A stretch of 64,000 nt of DNA from Callorhinus ursinus (Eukaryota; Chordata; Mammalia; Carnivora; Otariidae), in assembly GCF_003265705.1 (NCBI RefSeq), contig NW_020312867.1, forward strand, positions 10,453,228-10,517,227. The letters run 5' to 3'. Shown here piece after piece: positions 9,768-22,386 of the stretch. The translations under genes and the position numbers were made by a program. The notes under the pieces are model-generated. The model ran no database searches and was not told the DNA's origin. It saw only the letters and a list, made by a program, of their open reading frames with translations. The stretch's first letter is position 1. Each line of letters begins with the position of its first letter.

Positions 9768-11089
9768 GTAAGTGCCCGGCGGGTCGTCCTCGCGGCTCGC
9801 CCTGCCCCCATCCGGCCCGGCCGCCGTTTTTCCCGCGCGGGGACAGTGCCCCCGCACGGTGGTCCCAGGTTGGTGCATGGGCTGACAGCCGACTGGAGGC
9901 CTCGGGTCCAAGCTCGGGGGATCGGGGTTCGGCCCCCGCGTAGCCCTCGCGCGCAGTGGTCCGCGCTTTCCGGTTGTGGGAGCGGAGGGTCTTTACCCAG
10001 AACCCTTTCTCCCTCTTTTCAGCTCCTTGGGTATTCTTTGCCCACGAGTCAGTTGATTTTTTCCTCGAGGAGGCTTCTTTTGACTCTTTTCCACCGCCTC
10101 CCCTCCCCCTAAATCCTTGGAATCACCAATGTCTGTCTTCCGTGGGTTTCCAAAGAGCTGTCCAAGACGTTAAATCTGGAGATTTCGGGCTTCCTGGAAA
10201 ATGGTTGACTGGCCCTTGAGTTGCTGCAGGCCTAAAACTGGATTCTGCCTTTCTTCCCGTGAGAATTCGGGTCATCTCTACCGAGATACCCTCTCTGTTT
10301 TCTTTGCATCTGTTTGGTGATACGATTGAGAACTAGCATTCTGGGCATGGAGGCTTTTTCTTTTGAGAGAATCTCGCCTTAGCAGTTGCACATGCTCTTT
10401 TCGGAGAATCGGTTTCTCCATTTTATTATCAGGCTTCTTTTTCTGCGTTGTGACCTAGTACAAATATTTACCCCCCTTTAAAGGTCTTCAGTTCAGGTTC
10501 TCTGTCTGGCAGCCATTGCTACTGTTGAAAGTATCCACTGTCTTAATACTCTAATACGAGCTTTATCATATAGTGACATTTTACATATGGTTAGATATTT
10601 TTTTCCCTTGTCGTTGCCAGATTTCTTTTTCAGGAAGTCAGCTTGTTCTAAATGCAGATAATGAGAGTAAGGGAAAGTGGCAGGATGAGTGTGAGGTCTT
10701 TATTGGATAGTCTTGACCTTAGCCCACCCACCTGGTTGCTTTATCTCTCTTTTCTGTGATTTGGATGATTAAATGTTAAATGTAGCCCTCTTTCCACTAT
10801 GAAAAGTTTGGGAGTCTCAGTTATTTTGTCTTTTTCTATCTTCTTGAAAGAAATTTGAAAAACAGATTAACTGCTCTCAACTTATACCATTTCTAGAGCC
10901 AGCTGTCTGGTTTGTGTTTTATTTGAGAAGCATCTAATTTTTAAGCAGTGCACAATATTCGTTCCTTAATGGTTTTGTACTACATCGTTAGAGATGGATG
11001 TAAATTCCAGGGATTCAGCAAATAAGAACCCCAGCCATATAGCCAACCATTTTTGGCCATTGGCCATAAGGATTCTAAATATTGTATTT

Positions 11090-11282
11090 TGGGTGTTTGC
11101 AGGGGTCAGGCACTCTTCTTAAAATTTTTAGGCATTCTTCTGAGAGCTTTAATAACTCGTTAGTACTCCTAACTCTGAGGTAGGTGGTAGTGTTCCGTTT
11201 TACACGTGAGAAAACTGGGGCACATTTGCCTTGTGTAAAATGGCTTGGGAGTGGTGGAATAGAAATGTAAATTCAGCAAGTC
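11090..11282 (-). repeat. MIR, antisense
   Basis: 'aactctgaggtaggtggtag' then 'ttttacacgtgagaaaactg' is antisense MIR core sequence. A Can-SINE inserted at its end. Confidence 0.6.
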
Positions 11283-11297
11283 CAGCTTCATACATCC

Positions 11298-11496
11298 CCC
11301 CCCTTTTTTTTTTAAAGATTTTATTTATTTATTTGAGAGAGAGAGAATGAGAGATAGCACGAGAGGGAAGAGGGTCAGAGGGAGAAGCAGACTCCCCGCC
11401 GAGCAGGGAGCCCGATGTGGGACTCAATCCCGGGACTCCAGGATCATGACCTGAGCCGAAGGCAGTCGCTCAACCAGCTGAGCCACCCAGGCGCCC
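11298..11496 (-). mobile_element. Can-SINE 12 (PANK2 intron 1)
   Basis: Antisense copy with duplication 'cagcttcatacatcc' at 11283-11297 and 11497-11511. Confidence 0.93.
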
Positions 11497-12514
11497 CAGC
11501 TTCATACATCCTCTTAACCACTGTGCTTTATTGAATTGTGTATATTCGGTTAGTTTGTCTTCATTGCTCTAAGTCCAAGCATAATTTCCGTCTTTTGTGT
11601 TTAAGGCTTACTTGAGGTGAAATTTTCTAGCAACTGTGGTAGTACTTAAAAATTTTGAGCATAAAAATGACCTTGGGAGTTAAAAATGCAGATTCCTGGG
11701 GTCCAACTCTTTTCTTGAATCAGAATCTGGAGAGGGTTCTAAGAAGTTGCATTTTAAAGCTGCTCATATCATTTAGGTACAGGTGGCTCAGAGACAGCTC
11801 TGGAAAACTCTGGTTTAAACTATAATGGGGGGTAGGGGTGGTATGTAAGGTGGTTTTGAGATGTCTTTTAAGGAACGAAGACAAATATTCATGTTGTAGG
11901 GCTTATTTTTTGTTTTTATGTTTGATGCTTGTCATGGTCCCCTTTACTGCTTTCTCTGATAAATCATGAAAAGCCATCTCAGGTAATGAGACCTGCCAGA
12001 GAAATAAACAAGGTATTGTTCTTTCTTCCATTTATTTTTTCTTTTACTATCCAGGGGTGCAGCGGTTCGATGGAGAGACAGCCTGTTGATTGCTGAACCC
12101 TTCAAGAATGGCTTTAACTTTGAGAGAATTCAATGAAGACTAAATCTCTGTATTTATCTTTGGGGAAGTTGGGTATAGGGTGGTGCCACCTTTCTTTTGA
12201 GGTTAGCAAGCCTCATTCTGATGTCCTTATACTACTTGTCTAAAGGGAGGAGTCTAGTCATCATTTGAAACAAGGAGCTACTCAGTTTATTTTAGGAATT
12301 CTTATGGCCCATATAGTCCTGTTCTGCTACACATGTTCCCTAGAGCAGTGTGATTCTCAAGCCTGTTCTCATCCCAGACTTACACAGGCATTAGGGATGA
12401 GGCTAGGCATCTCTGTGTTTAAGGAAGTTCTTCAGAAGTTTTAGATTAGGTGGAGTGTATCTCACAGGACTGAGAGAAATACCAAGTAAAGATTGATTTA
12501 AATTGATGGAAACA

Positions 12515-12755
12515 AAGATACTAATGATGGTTATATAGTGCTTACTTGTGTTGGACATTGTGCCACATATTTTATAAACATATCACTTAAGTCTCACAAC
12601 TATCCTGTATGGTAGGATTTTTTTTTAAATCCCCAGTTTCCAGATGGGGAAACAATGTCAGTGAAATTTGTCCTTTGTCCAAGGGTGAATAGCGAGTTAA
12701 TAACGGAGCTGTCTTTTGATTCTAAATGTCTGACTTCAGACTCAGTGTTCTTGAC
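12515..12755 (-). repeat. MIR, antisense, nearly full length
   Basis: 'atagtgcttacttgtgttgg', 'aagtctcacaactatcctgt', 'cagatggggaaacaatg' and 'cttcagactcagtgttctt' occur in MIR order. Confidence 0.75.
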
Positions 12756-12892
12756 TTTCCCCATTTTTGAGTGAGGGAAGGTATGTGCAGTGTAACCCAG
12801 AGCAGTGGTTCTCACATGGAATCACTCGGAAGCTTAAAAAAAAACCCTTCAGGTCAGCAGAAGGGTCTAAGAAATGCATATATTTAATTTTT

Positions 12893-12962
12893 AAAATTTC
12901 ATTGAGGCATAGTTACATACAGCAAAATGTACAGTTTTGACAAATGTATACGGGCATGTGAT
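12893..12962 (-). mobile_element. Short L1 3' end remnant
   Basis: 'ttcattgaggcatagttac' and 'aaaatgtacagttttgaca' match the antisense of an old L1 3' UTR. Confidence 0.5.
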
Positions 12963-14999
12963 AAGAGAACATGTATTTTAATCAAGGGTCCCAGAGGTAC
13001 AGCAGATGTGTAGGAGGTGTGGGAACCTGGGATGACAGTGCCCTATGGGTGGGGATACGAGCTGGAGCTTTGAAGGTGACTCTCAAGCATGATGTAACAC
13101 ACCAGGGAAGTCCTTGGGACATGCTGCTTTTGGACTCATACCAGTCATGGAGTATCCTTAACCGCCATTGATGTAGAAAATAAAGCTTTTGTTTATAGCT
13201 TGACAATACTAGCCTGGCAAACGGATTGCTTTTCCTTGGCTTTTGGGGAGTATCAGTATTGGCAGGATGGAATTGGTGCTGGGGCCCTGGGAGACTGTCC
13301 TTTATTATGTGCAGTGTTTCATCTTCAGCTGGGGAATTAGGGAAGGCTGCCTATTCGGAGCTCAGGAAAAAAGATTTCTGTTGCTTTGTAGCCTAGTTTT
13401 GAGAGAATGGGAAAGGATGCTTTTTAACCTCTTTATCAGCTTTAAATCTAAATGAAATCAAAGTAAATATGGCCCTTCATTTTGGTTGTATAACAAATGT
13501 GAAGCATTAAGCAGGGCCTAAAAATAGTCCAGTTATGTAGCTGTGTAAAATGGTACAGTCTGTTATTTTAGGGGCTATATATGTGAATCATGCATTTAGG
13601 TAACATGATTGTTCACTGTTGGCATCCCTGCCCTCTTTTTATTTAGGGGGTACCCTAAGCAAGAAGTGATGCATGCTATTAAAAATCTTTTGCTTAAACA
13701 CGTTAAAAGGAGAGAAAAGGAATACAATAGACTTGTAGGCTGTTAAGAGAGGACCTTTATCAGGCAGAAAAGAGTAGTTATTTTGAATGGTCATTTAAAA
13801 GACCAGTGATGTTTGTTGGGCTTAAATTTATAACCTAGTGAGCATTTTTCAAGTTCATATCTTTGGGGTATCTTTAACTTCAGGCACTGTTCTTTCTCAG
13901 TTTATTGTGTTGTTTCTCAGTTTATGTCAGCAAGATTGACTAGCATGTGAAAACCCCTTTTCTAAATAATGGCTTAAAGTTTGCTTTCTAAAAGTGGGAG
14001 CCATCTTTAGTTTTTAGTAGTTCACTAGATTTCATGTGTATATTTCCTGAATATAGAATTTATTATTGAGTCTGCTGGTTTGATAATATATGATATTTTG
14101 TAGGAATTAGGGAAGGATGCCTGTTAGGCAGCCTTTAACTTAGTCCCCAAGTTAAAACTATTTTAAATAAGAATAATTATTATTAAAGTACCTCTTTTAA
14201 GGTGAGGCCAAGGATTGCTGCCTAGACCAGCCTAGAGGTTTGGGTTTGTAATTCTTAACCACATGTGGTCTGGTAAAGACATAGTTCGTAATGTTGGAAA
14301 ATTGAGCACACTTTTATAAACCATTTATTTCCTATTGGAAAGCATTTCAGTTGTTGAGACTCATTATGAGACAGACATGGTGCTGCAGATGGTTTTACAT
14401 AAATAACCTGTGAGGGAGAGCTTGAGTTCTTTCTAGAAATGTGTCCTAAGTCAAGTATGAATTATCTAGACTGAGTACCTTGAGGCCTCAATATCAGGAA
14501 ATAGGCTAAGGGTTGTAAACTGACTAAAATATTTGTGAAAATTAATGGAATAGGGGGACTCACAAATTAGAAGTGATAAATAACTGTTCTGTTGGTGAGC
14601 TATGAAGACTGATGGTATAGCAAAAGTTCGTTTTTCCATGACTTTTCCAAGCAGTACAGTGTTTTGAACAAGGATTGAAAGCTTATTCCAGTATTCGTTA
14701 TATTATGGTATCTGGGGCAGTCTTGCAGTCAGTGATAGGAATCTAAACCCCTTTGGACAGGCTGAATGTTTAGAAATAAAGAATTCTATGGCCCGACAAT
14801 TCTCACAGCCATTATCAGAGAATATGTGTCTAATGGACCTCCCATGCTTCTCAGTGTTTCTCAGTTCTTGGATATGTAAATGATTTGATGAGTAGTACAG
14901 AGAAGAATCCTGAAGCCATTAAAGGCTATAATAAGCATATGAACTGAGCTTTGCTTAAGACTCCTTATTTTTCTTTATTGTTGATCTTCCTGATTATTT

Positions 15000-15172
15000 T
15001 TTATTTTTATTGATGTGAGACAGAGAGAGCATGAGCAGGGGAGAGAGGCAGAGGGAGAGGGAGAAGCAGACTCCCTGCTGAACAGGGAGCCAGAAGCAGG
15101 GCTCGATCCCAGGACCCGAGATCATGACCCGAGCCGAAGGACGTCCAACCATCTGAGCCACCCAGGTGCCCC
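15000..15172 (-). mobile_element. Can-SINE 13 (PANK2 intron 1)
   Basis: Antisense copy flanked by 'cttcctgattattt'. A short deletion lies in the tRNA-like part ('gaaggacgtccaaccatc'). Confidence 0.9.
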
Positions 15173-15299
15173 CTTCCTGATTATTTAAAGTATGATTTTT
15201 ATTAAACTGCTTTTTAATTTTATTTTCATGTTAACTAAAGAATGTGTGTTTTGTGCTCTAAGGTTTGTATAGATACTTGTGGAAAGAGGCTTGTTGAAG

Positions 15300-15690
15300 G
15301 TTTTAGGAAGTCTGGATTTGAGTCCCACCTCTGCCTTTTCTTGACTGGGCCCTTGGGCCCTTTTGCATTTATGTTTTCTTCTCCTTATTGTTGTTTTGTT
15401 TTTTTGAGGGGGTGGGTGAGGGGGGCAGAGGGAGAGAGAGAATCTTAAGCAGGCTCCACACCCTCTGCAGAGCTGGATGTGGGGCTCAGTCCCAGGACCC
15501 TGAGATCATGACCTGAGCCAAAATCAAGAGTTGGTCGCTTAACTTACTGAGCCACCCAGGTGCCCCTACACTTCCATTTCTTAATCTGAGAAGTGGGATG
15601 ATTATAGTAGTTGCCTTATATGGTTATTGCAAGCATTAAATAAGCTTATACAGTCAAGTGCCTAATATAGTGCTTGGCTGTTAAGAGATG
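15300..15690 (+). repeat. MIR split by a Can-SINE
   Basis: 'tctggatttgagtcccacct' precedes and 'ttcttaatctgagaagtggg', 'gcattaaataagc' follow the SINE at 15394-15566, together reading as sense MIR. Confidence 0.65.
15394..15566 (-). mobile_element. Can-SINE 14 (PANK2 intron 1)
   Basis: Antisense copy of the 'aatcaagagttggtcgctt' variant, inserted in a MIR. Its T tail is short. Confidence 0.85.
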
Positions 15691-16249
15691 ATCATTTAAA
15701 ATATAATAGCCGTATATTAATGTTTTGGTTTTTTAATCTAAGGAAATGGGAGACAAGCTTAATTTAAAGCTTAATTTAAGGACCAATCTTCTGTTGGTCT
15801 TAGATATGTCCACATCTTCAGATTCCAGTACTGTTGATGTGATATGTTTGTTGGTGGAGTGCTGTGTGTCTGCTAAACTCGAGGTTGGTGGCGATGGTTA
15901 AAAGGTAGGAAAATAGGAATCAAATCTCCTTGCTTTCATCATATCCAGTGCTGTTGCGTTGTTTGCGTGCTTGAGTGAAGAAACTTTTCCTGTAGATGCC
16001 AGGGACAGACTTTTCATGACTTGTGCCAGGTTGGGTTAGGCCAGCCACTGACAATGGAACTATTGTAGGTGTAAAAAAAAGTTCAGGACTATCCCTGGGA
16101 CCGGGGTGGAATGGCTTTTCTCTTTAGAATTGCATTGACACTGTTAGATTAACTTGGGCGCCCCTGTGTAGGGAACATTTTAAACATTAAAATTGTGTAT
16201 TGTCCATTTGTACAAAATTGTATTACTTGCACAGTCTCTGGTTATATGC

Positions 16250-16467
16250 TTAAAGATTTACTTATTTGAGAGAAAGAGGCTCTAGTGAGCACTGTGACAT
16301 GGGGGGCTGAAGGAGGAAGGGGCAGAGGGAGAGGGGAAGAGACAGGGAGAGAAGCAGACTCCCCGCTGAGTGGGGAGCCTGACGGGGGGCTCAGTCTCAT
16401 GACCCTGAAATCATGACCTGAGCTGAAATCAAGAGTCTCTTAACTGACTGAGCCACCCAGGTGCCCC
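16250..16467 (-). mobile_element. Can-SINE 15 (PANK2 intron 1)
   Basis: Antisense older copy with 'aatcaagagtctcttaact', longer in the CT part, no clean duplication. Confidence 0.85.
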
Positions 16468-16484
16468 ATGGCTATATCTTTGTT

Positions 16485-16529
16485 CTTTTCTTTTCTTTTT
16501 CTTCTCTTCCCTCCCCTCCCCTCCTCTCA
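16485..16529. repeat. Polypyrimidine tract
   Basis: About 45 bases almost entirely C and T on the + strand, next to SINE 15. Confidence 0.8.
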
Positions 16530-16699
16530 TAAGGAAAAGTTGCATCTTTTTATTGGATATACTTAACAGAGATTTGTCTGTTTTAATGACTTTTTCAAAG
16601 CTTGATTTTATTCATCAGCTCTACTGTGGCTTTGCTCATGATGATGATGGTTTTCTAATTTCATTTACATTTTTTATTTTTAATAATGCCCTTCTGCTT

Positions 16700-16910
16700 G
16701 GGGCGCTTGTGTGGTGCAGTTGGTTGAGTGTCTGACTCTTGCTTTCAGCTCGGGTCGTGATCTCAGGGTCATGAGATCAAGCCCTGCGTCTGGCTCTGTG
16801 CTCAGCGTGGAGTCTGCTTGAGATTCTCTCTCCCTTTCCCTTTGTCCCTCCCACTCATGCTTGCGCTCTCTCTCCCTCGCTCTCTCAAATAAATGAATAA
16901 CTCCTTAAAA
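16700..16910 (+). mobile_element. Can-SINE 16 (PANK2 intron 1)
   Basis: Sense copy of the 'gactcttgctttcagct' variant. The 18-bp duplication 'aataatgcccttctgctt' and its copy differ at one base. Confidence 0.92.
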
Positions 16911-17393
16911 AATAATTCCCTTCTGCTTATTTTGGGTCTATTTTGTTCTTTTTGTAGTATTTCACTCTATGTGAGATTCCCTTTTATTCAGGTTTCTTTT
17001 TTTAATCCATTTGATAAACATTTAAGGCTAGAAGTTTACCTTTGGATACCACCTTGGGTATATTCTATTGATTTTGATACATACTGTTCTTATTGTCATT
17101 CATTTAAAAATTTTGTTTTGATTTCCTCTTTAATTTCAGAGTTAAAAGAAGTGGGTTTAGAAGTTCCCAGGTGGAGAGATTTACTTTGTTTGTTGGGTTG
17201 ATTTATAACGTTGAAGTATTGTGGAAAGTGAATGTTCTTTGGAAGCTGAGGTCCTTTGAGCTTGTGCAGTTAATTTTTTGTATGGTTTATGGGTATTTGA
17301 AAGGAAAGTATATTTGTTTTTTGATACAAAGTTATTTATGTTTCACAGATCCACCTTATTATTTTGATAGTCAAATCCTCCGTATACCTTTAT

Positions 17394-17423
17394 TGTGTGT
17401 TGTGTGTGTGTGTGTGTGTGTGT
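17394..17423. repeat. TG microsatellite
   Basis: About 14 near-perfect TG units in PANK2 intron 1. Confidence 0.9.
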
Positions 17424-18037
17424 TTACAAATTTCTGTGTCATTCTCAAGTTATTGTGTAGATTTATGAATTTCTCTTTGTTAATATTTTTGAAGCATTTG
17501 TTAGGATCCTGTCAATTCTACTTCTTTTATGCACATGATATTTTTGTTCTCTTTTAATGCTTTTTGTTAGCTTGAATTCTATTTAGTGTGCTTGTATTGT
17601 ATTTACTTTCTATTAACATTGGCTTAATACAGTGGAGTAGCATCGTTCAGGCATTCATTTTGCTTACCCAAATTCAAATAAGTCAATAAATGGTGCCAGC
17701 GATTTACCAACAAATTGGTCAGTGAATATATAATTTCAAGTGAGTATACGATGGGAGTTGTGAATCCTATTTCCTTGGTAGATTGCTGTTTGGACGGGCA
17801 CATCTCATGTGAGCGTAAATGCAGTGCTGGTCTTGAAACATGAGGTTTGACTTTAACTATACCATGGTTCCTAAATGTAAGTCACCTGGTATATCAGTCT
17901 TCAGTGAGGTGCTTAAGATTTTGATGTGAGCACTTTTGACTGAATGCTGTTTTCATCTTAAAGCATGATGGGACTCTGTTGTGGGTGTTCTGCCATTTAT
18001 TTACCATCAGTCTACTTGTTATCTTAAATGTATCTTT

Positions 18038-18229
18038 TTTTTTTTTTAAGATTTTATTTATTTATTTGAGAGAGAGAGAATGAGAGACAGAGAGCATGAG
18101 AGGGAGGAGGGTCAGAGGGAGAAGCAGACTCCCTGCAGGGAGCCCGATGTGGGACTCGATCCCGGGACTCCAGGATCTTGACCTGAGCCGAAGGCAGTCG
18201 CTTATCCAACTGAGCCACCCAGGCGCCCC
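18038..18229 (-). mobile_element. Can-SINE 17 (PANK2 intron 1)
   Basis: Antisense copy flanked by 'taaatgtatctttt'. Confidence 0.92.
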
Positions 18230-18320
18230 TAAATGTATCTTTTTATATAAGCATATAATTGAATTTTCTCTTTAGAAGGGAAATGTGACCAGTTTGTGAT
18301 TACTGATACGTTTGTGTTCA

Positions 18321-18489
18321 TTTTTTTAAAGATTTTATTTATTTGAAGAGCGAGCATGGGGGGTGCGGCAGAAGGAGAAGCAGACTCCCGGCTGAGCTGG
18401 GAGGATGCTGAACTGGGAACCCAGTGCGGGGCCCAATCCCAGGACTCAGAGATCATGACGGAGCGGAAGGCAGATGCTTAACTGGCCCC
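18321..18489 (-). mobile_element. Can-SINE 18, head deleted
   Basis: Antisense copy that lacks the usual 'ctgagccacccagg' head, breaking off after 'gatgcttaactggcccca'. Confidence 0.8.
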
Positions 18490-19129
18490 ATTCCTATCAT
18501 TTTTTTTGTTTTGTACTTCCCATATTTTTTTTTGTTTTTGTTTTTGAACTGATTTTTTTTTTCCATAGTTGTTTGAAGGTCATATGTTCATTTTTTTTCT
18601 TCTGGAGTTACCTGTGAATTTTGATGAGTTTAAATTGTCACTTCATTCTTATTTAGAATTAATCAGAATCTGTATCTTCTTTCCCCCATCAAGACAGAAC
18701 TGCAGTTTGCTTCACTTCCCTCTCCTTTCTCTTCCCTCTTCAACTTCCTGTGTTGAAATCATGTATTTTAGTTCCAGATTGCTGAGTTTTTGAAAGTCAC
18801 ATGTATTGCTGCTTCCTTTGCTTATCATTGTTTCTTAACACTCGTACCTTCTTGGATGCTTTTTAAATTATATTGGAACGCATTTACTGATTATTTCAGA
18901 GAAGGTTTTTGAGTAGTAAACATCGAGTTCTTTCATGTGTGAAAATTTCTTTTGCATTCCTCTTTGAAAGCTGATTTGGCTGGATATGTTTCAAAATCGT
19001 TTTCCTTATAACTTGGAAGCCAGTGCTCCATTGTCTTATATAGCATCTATGTCGCTGATGAAAAATCTAATTCCACCTTTGTGTGATTTATGTATCTTTG
19101 TAGGAATTCAGTTTTTTTCTTTGAAAAGT

Positions 19130-19559
19130 TTTTTTTTTAATGTTCAGTTAGCATATAGTACATCATTAGTTTTTGATGTAGTGTTCAACGATTCATTAGT
19201 TGTGTATAACACCCAGTGCTCATCACCACATGTGCCCTCCTTAATACCTATCACCCATTTACCCCCTCCCCCCCCTTCTGTAACCCTCACTTTGGTTCCT
19301 GGGGTCCAGAGTCTTTCATGGTTTGTCTCCCTCTCTGATTTCTTCCCATTCAGTTTTCCCTCCCTTCCGTTGTGGTCCTCCGCACTATTCCTTGTGTTCC
19401 ACATATGAGTGAAACCATCTGATGATTGTCTTTCTCTGCTTGACTTATTTCACTTAGCATAATTCCCTCCAGTTCCATCCATGTCCGTGCAGCATAATTC
19501 CCTCCAGTTCCATCCATGTCCATGCAATCTTTGGAAGTCTTTAGGATTTCTTGACATTT
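19130..19559 (-). mobile_element. Carnivore-type L1 3' end, antisense
   Basis: 'gcatatagtacatcattag', 'acccagtgctcatcacca' and 'cttagcataattccctcc' are characteristic of the antisense 3' part of carnivore L1. It contains a 35-bp tandem duplication (19456-19525). Confidence 0.65.
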
Positions 19560-19927
19560 ATTAAAAAAATTTTCTTAAAAGATTTTACTGAATTGTTTTT
19601 AAAAGATTTTATTTATTTGATAGAGAGTGAAAAATACAAGTAGGGGGAGTGTGAGAGGGAGAAGCAGGCTTCCCGCGGAGCGGGGAGCCCGACGCGGGGC
19701 TCGATCCCAGGACCCTGGTATCATGACCCGAGCTGAAGGCAGATGCTTAAGGACTGAGCCACCCAGGTGCCCCTTACCTAATTGAGAGAGAGAGCAAGAG
19801 AACAAGCAGGGGAGGAGCAGGAGGAGAGGGGTAAGTAGACTCCCTGCTGAGTGGTGAGCCTGACATGGGGCTTGATCATGACCTGAGCAGAAGTCAGCCA
19901 CTTAGCCAACTGAGCCATCCAGGTGCC
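19560..19927 (-). mobile_element. Can-SINE 20, split by SINE 19
   Basis: Antisense outer copy with duplication 'ggatttcttgacattt' at both ends. The body resumes at 19785 after the inner SINE. Confidence 0.88.
19596..19773 (-). mobile_element. Can-SINE 19, nested inside SINE 20
   Basis: Antisense copy flanked by 'ttactgaattg'/'ttacctaattg', which is the interior of SINE 20. Confidence 0.9.
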
Positions 19928-20247
19928 TTGGATTTCTTGACATTTCAATAGCATGTGTCTAAGTCTGCCCTTTCTCCACTAATTGGTTCTGCTTAACACT
20001 AGTGAACCTGATGATTTATGTCTTTCCTCCCCTTTCTCCCCCAGGAAATTTCTGGGACTCAGAGAAGGTAGATATTGGACTTCCTAGTTGTGTATTTCTA
20101 TGTATATATATAGAAATCTACCTTTTCTTCATACTTGAGAGGCATTTTGGGAGAATTTCTTTTGTTTTCCATTTATTTTTTCTGTGCCCATTAAATATAT
20201 TGGTTGAGCTTTATTTTGGAAATAGATTTGTTCCTTTTTTTCTTTCA

Positions 20248-20575
20248 TAAAACTCTTTATTGAGGTATAATTTACACACAAGCAACTGCACCCATTTAAA
20301 GTGTACAATTCCATGCATTTTGACAGATACATACACCCGTGAAGCTTTCCCCTCACCTCCAGCAGTCAAGATTTGGGTTACTACAGAAAGTTTTCTCCTG
20401 CGCCTGTCCAGTCTTTCCCTCCCTTCCTCCCCCAGCCAACAATATAATTCCAGTCAGATGCAGAAATGATTGCTTTGTATCTCCTAGGGTTTCTTATAAA
20501 TGGAATCCTATAGTATGTAGCCTGTTGTGCAGGCTTCTTTTACTCAGCCTATTTTTGAATTTATCTGTGTTAAGT
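20248..20575 (-). mobile_element. L1M 3' end, antisense
   Basis: 'ctttattgaggtataattta', 'aagtgtacaattc' and 'tttcttataaatggaatcc' in this order match the antisense 3' UTR of older mammalian L1. Confidence 0.65.
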
Positions 20576-20865
20576 ATAGAGTAGTTTGTCCCTTTCCCCC
20601 CTTTTTTGGTTTTGAAAGCTTCACCCCCCCCACTAAGAAATTAACATTGATACAATTCACAGACTTGACTTAGAGTTCACCAGTTTTATATAAACTCTTG
20701 GTGTATGCATATTTAGTTCTGTATAATTTTATCACATGTAGATTCTTGCAGTCACAACCACAGGTGGCAATCATTTCTTAATTTCTGATTTTTGCTTGTG
20801 GTAGCTTTTTTTTTTTTATGGATGAGATCTTACTTTACCTCTGAGGGTATTTATGATTATTTTTT

Positions 20866-21047
20866 TTTTTAAGATTTTATTTATTTATTTATTTGAGAGA
20901 GAGAGCACATGAGAAGGGGGAGGGTCAGAGGGAGAAGCAGACTCCCTGCTGAGCAGGGAGACCGATGTGGGACTTGATCCCGGGGCTCCAGGATCATGAC
21001 CTGAGCTGAAGGCAGTCGCTTAACCAACTGAGCCACCCAGGTGCCCC
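20866..21047 (-). mobile_element. Can-SINE 21 (PANK2 intron 1)
   Basis: Antisense copy flanked by 'tatgattattttt'. Confidence 0.92.
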
Positions 21048-21934
21048 TATGATTATTTTTAAGTCTCCTGTTTGTTCCTGCAATTCTTTCTTCAGATGTT
21101 TAGTTTCTCATTTTTGTGGTATAGATCTCCCTTTTGGTGATTCTAATTTGTAAAGTGATCATCTCTGTTTTGAGGATTGCTGTTCTGTCCGTGGATGCAT
21201 TGTCTCTTTACCAGTCTCCTAGAATGGACTGTAGGTATATATGGCCAGGTGTGGGGGCTCCTCATTTCTTCTGAGTGATAGTAGCTACTTGGGTGCCATC
21301 CTGACTCTTTGGCTTAAGTGCTTGGTTTAGTGAAGACTTTGCTTCTGGTAGTGGGGGGGCCGGGGTAGGCGGGGGGGGGAGGGAAGTGGTTGGTCTGTCC
21401 AGTTGCGCCAGATGCATTCCCCACCAGATCACCCATGGCCACCAGAGCCTGCTCCTGTTTCCCCATGCAGCTACCCCTGTGTACGGCTTGATGGAGCACC
21501 TCTATGCTCCCAGTGTTCATAGCTACTCCCGGTTTTTATACAGTTCTTCTCTTGAGGGTTCTGGACAGTTACTGCCTTTGTCAACCTAGTTCTGCTGATC
21601 ATATAATTTCTTGTTTCCCAGAACTGTTTTGGAAAATAATACATCAGTAAACCTCTATCTTTAGTCATTTCTGTGATCTAAGCTGGGAGGGCAAAGTCAT
21701 GCATGTCTGTGCAGTCCATCTTCATCTGATCTCCCGAAGCCATTTTTTTGGAACAGATATAACTCTGAAATGTCTGTTCCATTAAAGTCCTTTGAAACCT
21801 TTTATTTTGGGGACATCAGGTTTTGAGGGACAAATTGACTACTGGAGTTTACATCTTACATGGATTGGGAATTTCCTGTACCCCTAATTTGCGTACTAAA
21901 CTGGAGCTCTGAAAAGTTTCAGCATTTTTTTTCC

Positions 21935-22158
21935 TTTTTTTTAAAGATTTTCTTTTTTTTTTTTTTTTTTTATTTTTTTTTTTTTTTTTTTGAAAGAAAG
22001 ATACACAGCGAGAGAGGGAACACAGGCAGGGGGAGTGGGAGAGGGAGAAGCAGGCTTCCCGTGGAGCAGGGAGCCTGATGTGGGGCTTGATCCCAGGGCT
22101 CTGGGATCATGACCTGAGCCGAAGGCAGGCTCTTAATGACTGAGCCACCCAGGTGCCC
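21935..22158 (-). mobile_element. Can-SINE 22, first of three in a row
   Basis: Antisense copy with an exceptionally long T tract (about 21951-21991), the antisense of a long A tail. Confidence 0.9.
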
Positions 22159-22159
22159 T

Positions 22160-22373
22160 TTTCTTTTTTCTTTTAAAGATTTTATTTATTTGAGAGAGTG
22201 AGGGAGAGAGAGAGAGAGAGAGTGAGAGCGTGTGCACACACAAGCTGGGGGGAAGGGCAGAGGAAGTGGGAGAAGCAGACTCCCTGCTGACCTGGGGCTC
22301 CATCCCAGCACCCTGGGATCAGGACCTGAGCTGAAGACAGATGCTTAACTGACTGAACCACCCAGGCACCCCC
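22160..22373 (-). mobile_element. Can-SINE 23, second of three in a row
   Basis: Antisense copy directly following SINE 22, with a GA-repeat and 'gtgtgcacacacaagc' in its CT part. Confidence 0.9.
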
Positions 22374-22386
22374 TCAACATTTCTTT

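Larger units (their letters stand above)
8880..9960 (+). promoter_or_regulatory. PANK2: CpG island over PANK2 promoter and exon 1
   Basis: About 1.1 kb dense in CG dinucleotides and GC boxes, with no TATA box seen, surrounding exon 1. Sequence before about 8.85 kb is of ordinary composition, as is the start of intron 1 after about 10 kb. This fits a broad housekeeping promoter. No repeat has inserted from about 7.92 to 11.09 kb. Confidence 0.85.
16530..17570 (-). mobile_element. Probable old antisense L1
   Basis: T-rich sequence with wording like antisense L1 ORF2 ('accaccttgggtatattct', 'tttgatttcctctttaatt'). Split by a SINE at 16700-16910. Highly diverged, so the assignment is tentative. 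Confidence 0.4.
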
